From Gemmatimonadales bacterium (GTDB lineage Bacteria > Gemmatimonadota > Gemmatimonadetes > Longimicrobiales > Gaopeijiaceae): 53,575 nucleotides of DNA. A program made the position numbers and the translations under genes. The notes beneath the pieces are model-generated. The model saw only the letters and a program-made list of their open reading frames with translations, was not told the origin of the DNA and made no database searches. This document shows positions 52,217 to 53,575 of the stretch, in pieces. Location: assembly GCA_020344755.1 (NCBI GenBank), contig CP070829.1, positions 855,379 through 908,953 of the forward strand, read 5' to 3'. Numbering within the stretch: position 1 is the stretch's first letter; each line of letters opens with the position of its first letter.

Positions 52217-53575
52217 TCATGAGACGGACCGCTGGGTGCGAGCGAACCAACCCAGGATGTTTTCGATCTTGGCCATCCAGTGGGAGGGCCTCCTTCGGAT
52301 GCCGTGAGGTTCACCGGGGACGCGGACCAGGACCGACTCCACCCCCAGAAGCTTGAGCGCCTGGTAGTACTGCTCGGATTCGGACATGGGCGTTCGGTAG
52401 TCCTCCTCGCCGGTCAGGACCATGGTGGGCGTGGTGACGTTCTCCACGACGGAGAGGAGAGACCGGCTCTCGTAGTGCTCCACGTGGTCCCAAGGCATCC
52501 CGGGGAACCAGTACTTCGTGACGAAGTTCCCGATGTCCGCGGTGAGAACGAAGCTGTACCAGTTGATGACCGGGTAGACGGTTACGGCGCCACGGAAGCG
52601 TTCGGTGCGGCCGATCATCCAGGAGGTAAGCACGCCCCCGCCGCTTCCCCCGGTCACGAAGAGTCGCTCGGGATCGATGTAGCCTCTCTCCAACATGGCA
52701 TCCACTCCGGAGTCCAGGTCGAAGAAGTCGTCCCCGGGGTAGGCGTGATGGATGAGGTTCCCGAACTCTCCCCCGTAGCTGGTGGATCCCCGTGGGTTGG
52801 TGTAGAGGACCACGTAGCCTCGGGCCGCCATCATCTGCTTCTCGTAGTCGAAGCGGTCCCCGTAGTTGGCGAAGGGCCCCCCGTGGATCTCCAGGATGAG
52901 GGGATAGCGGCGGTTCGGATCGAAGTCCGGAGGCCTCACGATCCAACCCTGGATCCGCCGGCCGTCCACCGAGGACTCGTACCAGATCTCCTCCACCTCA
53001 CCCAGGGTCCGGGCCGCCAGGAGATCGGCGTTGACCGAGGTGATCAACACGGGGTCTCGACCGTCCCGCCCTCCTACAGCGATGTCCGAGGGGACATGCG
53101 GCGTGGACCAGGTGTACGCAAAGGATCCGTCCCGGGCCACCGAGAAGGAGCCACCGCTGTAGGCCGAGCCGGTCCCACCCACGTTCTCCGCCACGACCTG
53201 CATGGCGCCGTCCAGGGAGAAGAAGGCCACCTTCGTGTTCCCCTCGTCGTCGAACTGGGCGAACACCCCGCTCCCGTCGGCGGCCCAGGTGGGGCTCGAG
53301 ACGGATCGGTCCAAGGTGCCCGAAACGAGGCGGGAGCCGCTCCCGTCCCGGTCCATCACGTAGAGGCGCGTCACCTGGTAGCCCTGGTAGCGGTCGTCGA
53401 AGCCCAGGTAGGCGATCCGATTCCCGTCGGGAGAGACGGCCGGGAACCCGTCCGGCCCGCGCCGATCCGTGAGAGCGCGCACCGCCCCGTCCGCCACCGC
53501 GAATTCCCAGACCTCCGAGTCCAGGGGCTCCGACTCCCAGTCGGGACGCCGGTTCGCCGACATGACCAGGTGTCG
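52217..53575 (-). CDS. S9-family (acylaminoacyl-peptidase-like) serine peptidase, N-terminus outside window
   Basis: The reading frame is open to the right edge, so the N-terminal part of the propeller is missing; an internal Met at 53563 is not the start. The visible 452 residues hold the end of the beta-propeller (MSANRRPDWESEP, PAVSPDGNRIAYLG) and the alpha/beta-hydrolase domain with LEIHGGPFANYGD, the nucleophile motif TGGSGGGVLTSW, Asp in GEEDYRTPM and His in GEPHGIRRRPSHW. All three catalytic residues are present. It probably degrades peptides and heads the operon with the plug proteins. Confidence 0.93.
   Translation of the reverse strand, partial: RHLVMSANRRPDWESEPLDSEVWEFAVADGAVRALTDRRGPDGFPAVSPDGNRIAYLGFDDRYQGYQVTRLYVMDRDGSGSRLVSGTLDRSVSSPTWAADGSGVFAQFDDEGNTKVAFFSLDGAMQVVAENVGGTGSAYSGGSFSVARDGSFAYTWSTPHVPSDIAVGGRDGRDPVLITSVNADLLAARTLGEVEEIWYESSVDGRRIQGWIVRPPDFDPNRRYPLILEIHGGPFANYGDRFDYEKQMMAARGYVVLYTNPRGSTSYGGEFGNLIHHAYPGDDFFDLDSGVDAMLERGYIDPERLFVTGGSGGGVLTSWMIGRTERFRGAVTVYPVINWYSFVLTADIGNFVTKYWFPGMPWDHVEHYESRSLLSVVENVTTPTMVLTGEEDYRTPMSESEQYYQALKLLGVESVLVRVPGEPHGIRRRPSHWMAKIENILGWFARTQRSVS

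Noticed and set aside
1..53575. tRNA or rRNA genes, CRISPR arrays, insertion sequences and prophage genes
   Set aside because: None found: no transposase or integrase motifs, no regularly spaced repeats and no recognisable structural RNA.

Overview
High-GC, densely packed bacterial DNA with no RNA genes, insertion sequences or CRISPR. The gene mix points to a Gemmatimonadota-like heterotroph: a TolB-propeller/amidohydrolase fusion, carboxypeptidase-regulatory plus TonB-plug proteins, a six-bladed-propeller lipoprotein, secreted M14, S9 and S12 hydrolases, and a MoxR/DUF58/DUF4159 cluster. This placement is an inference from gene content; no marker gene is present.

Positions 1-15627 (minus strand) are one tightly coupled operon. 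In transcription order it reads korA-korB, an unknown gene, rnfB, a giant nifJ-type pyruvate:ferredoxin oxidoreductase, rnfC, rnfD, rnfG, rnfE, rnfA, a small Cys-rich membrane protein, and apbE (cut by the window edge). It encodes a complete six-subunit Rnf ion pump, the FMN transferase that flavinylates it, and two 2-oxoacid:ferredoxin oxidoreductases that could feed it. The pyruvate enzyme lies between rnfB and rnfC and carries a long C-terminal extension ending in a ferredoxin-like domain. The likely meaning is direct coupling of pyruvate and 2-oxoglutarate oxidation to ferredoxin-driven ion pumping and NAD+ reduction. This is the most unusual system in the window.

Positions 15926-25595 hold accessory metabolism: a secreted M14 carboxypeptidase-like protein, an aldo/keto reductase fused to a RidA domain, a divergent serine beta-lactamase-like hydrolase, a stand-alone Lrp/AsnC effector domain, an APC amino-acid permease, a small unknown protein and a propeller lipoprotein.

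Positions 25805-41478 (plus strand) are a nine-gene operon of the MoxR/VWA (Bat-like) type: two DUF4159 proteins, a VWA/glutamine-amidotransferase-fold membrane protein, a caspase-like (C13) protein lacking the catalytic Cys, a TPR protein with a HExxH peptidase domain, MoxR ATPase, DUF58, a BatA-like protein and a 1190-residue coiled-coil DUF4175 protein. Nearly all neighbours overlap or nearly touch, suggesting one envelope complex of unknown job.

Positions 41584-53575 hold a YhbY RNA-binding protein, a GNAT acetyltransferase, a SPOR-domain protein with a DHA2 transporter, a Tat-exported SDR protein behind a large amidohydrolase, and a four-gene operon of an S9 peptidase (cut by the right edge), a lipoprotein and two barrel-less TonB-plug proteins.
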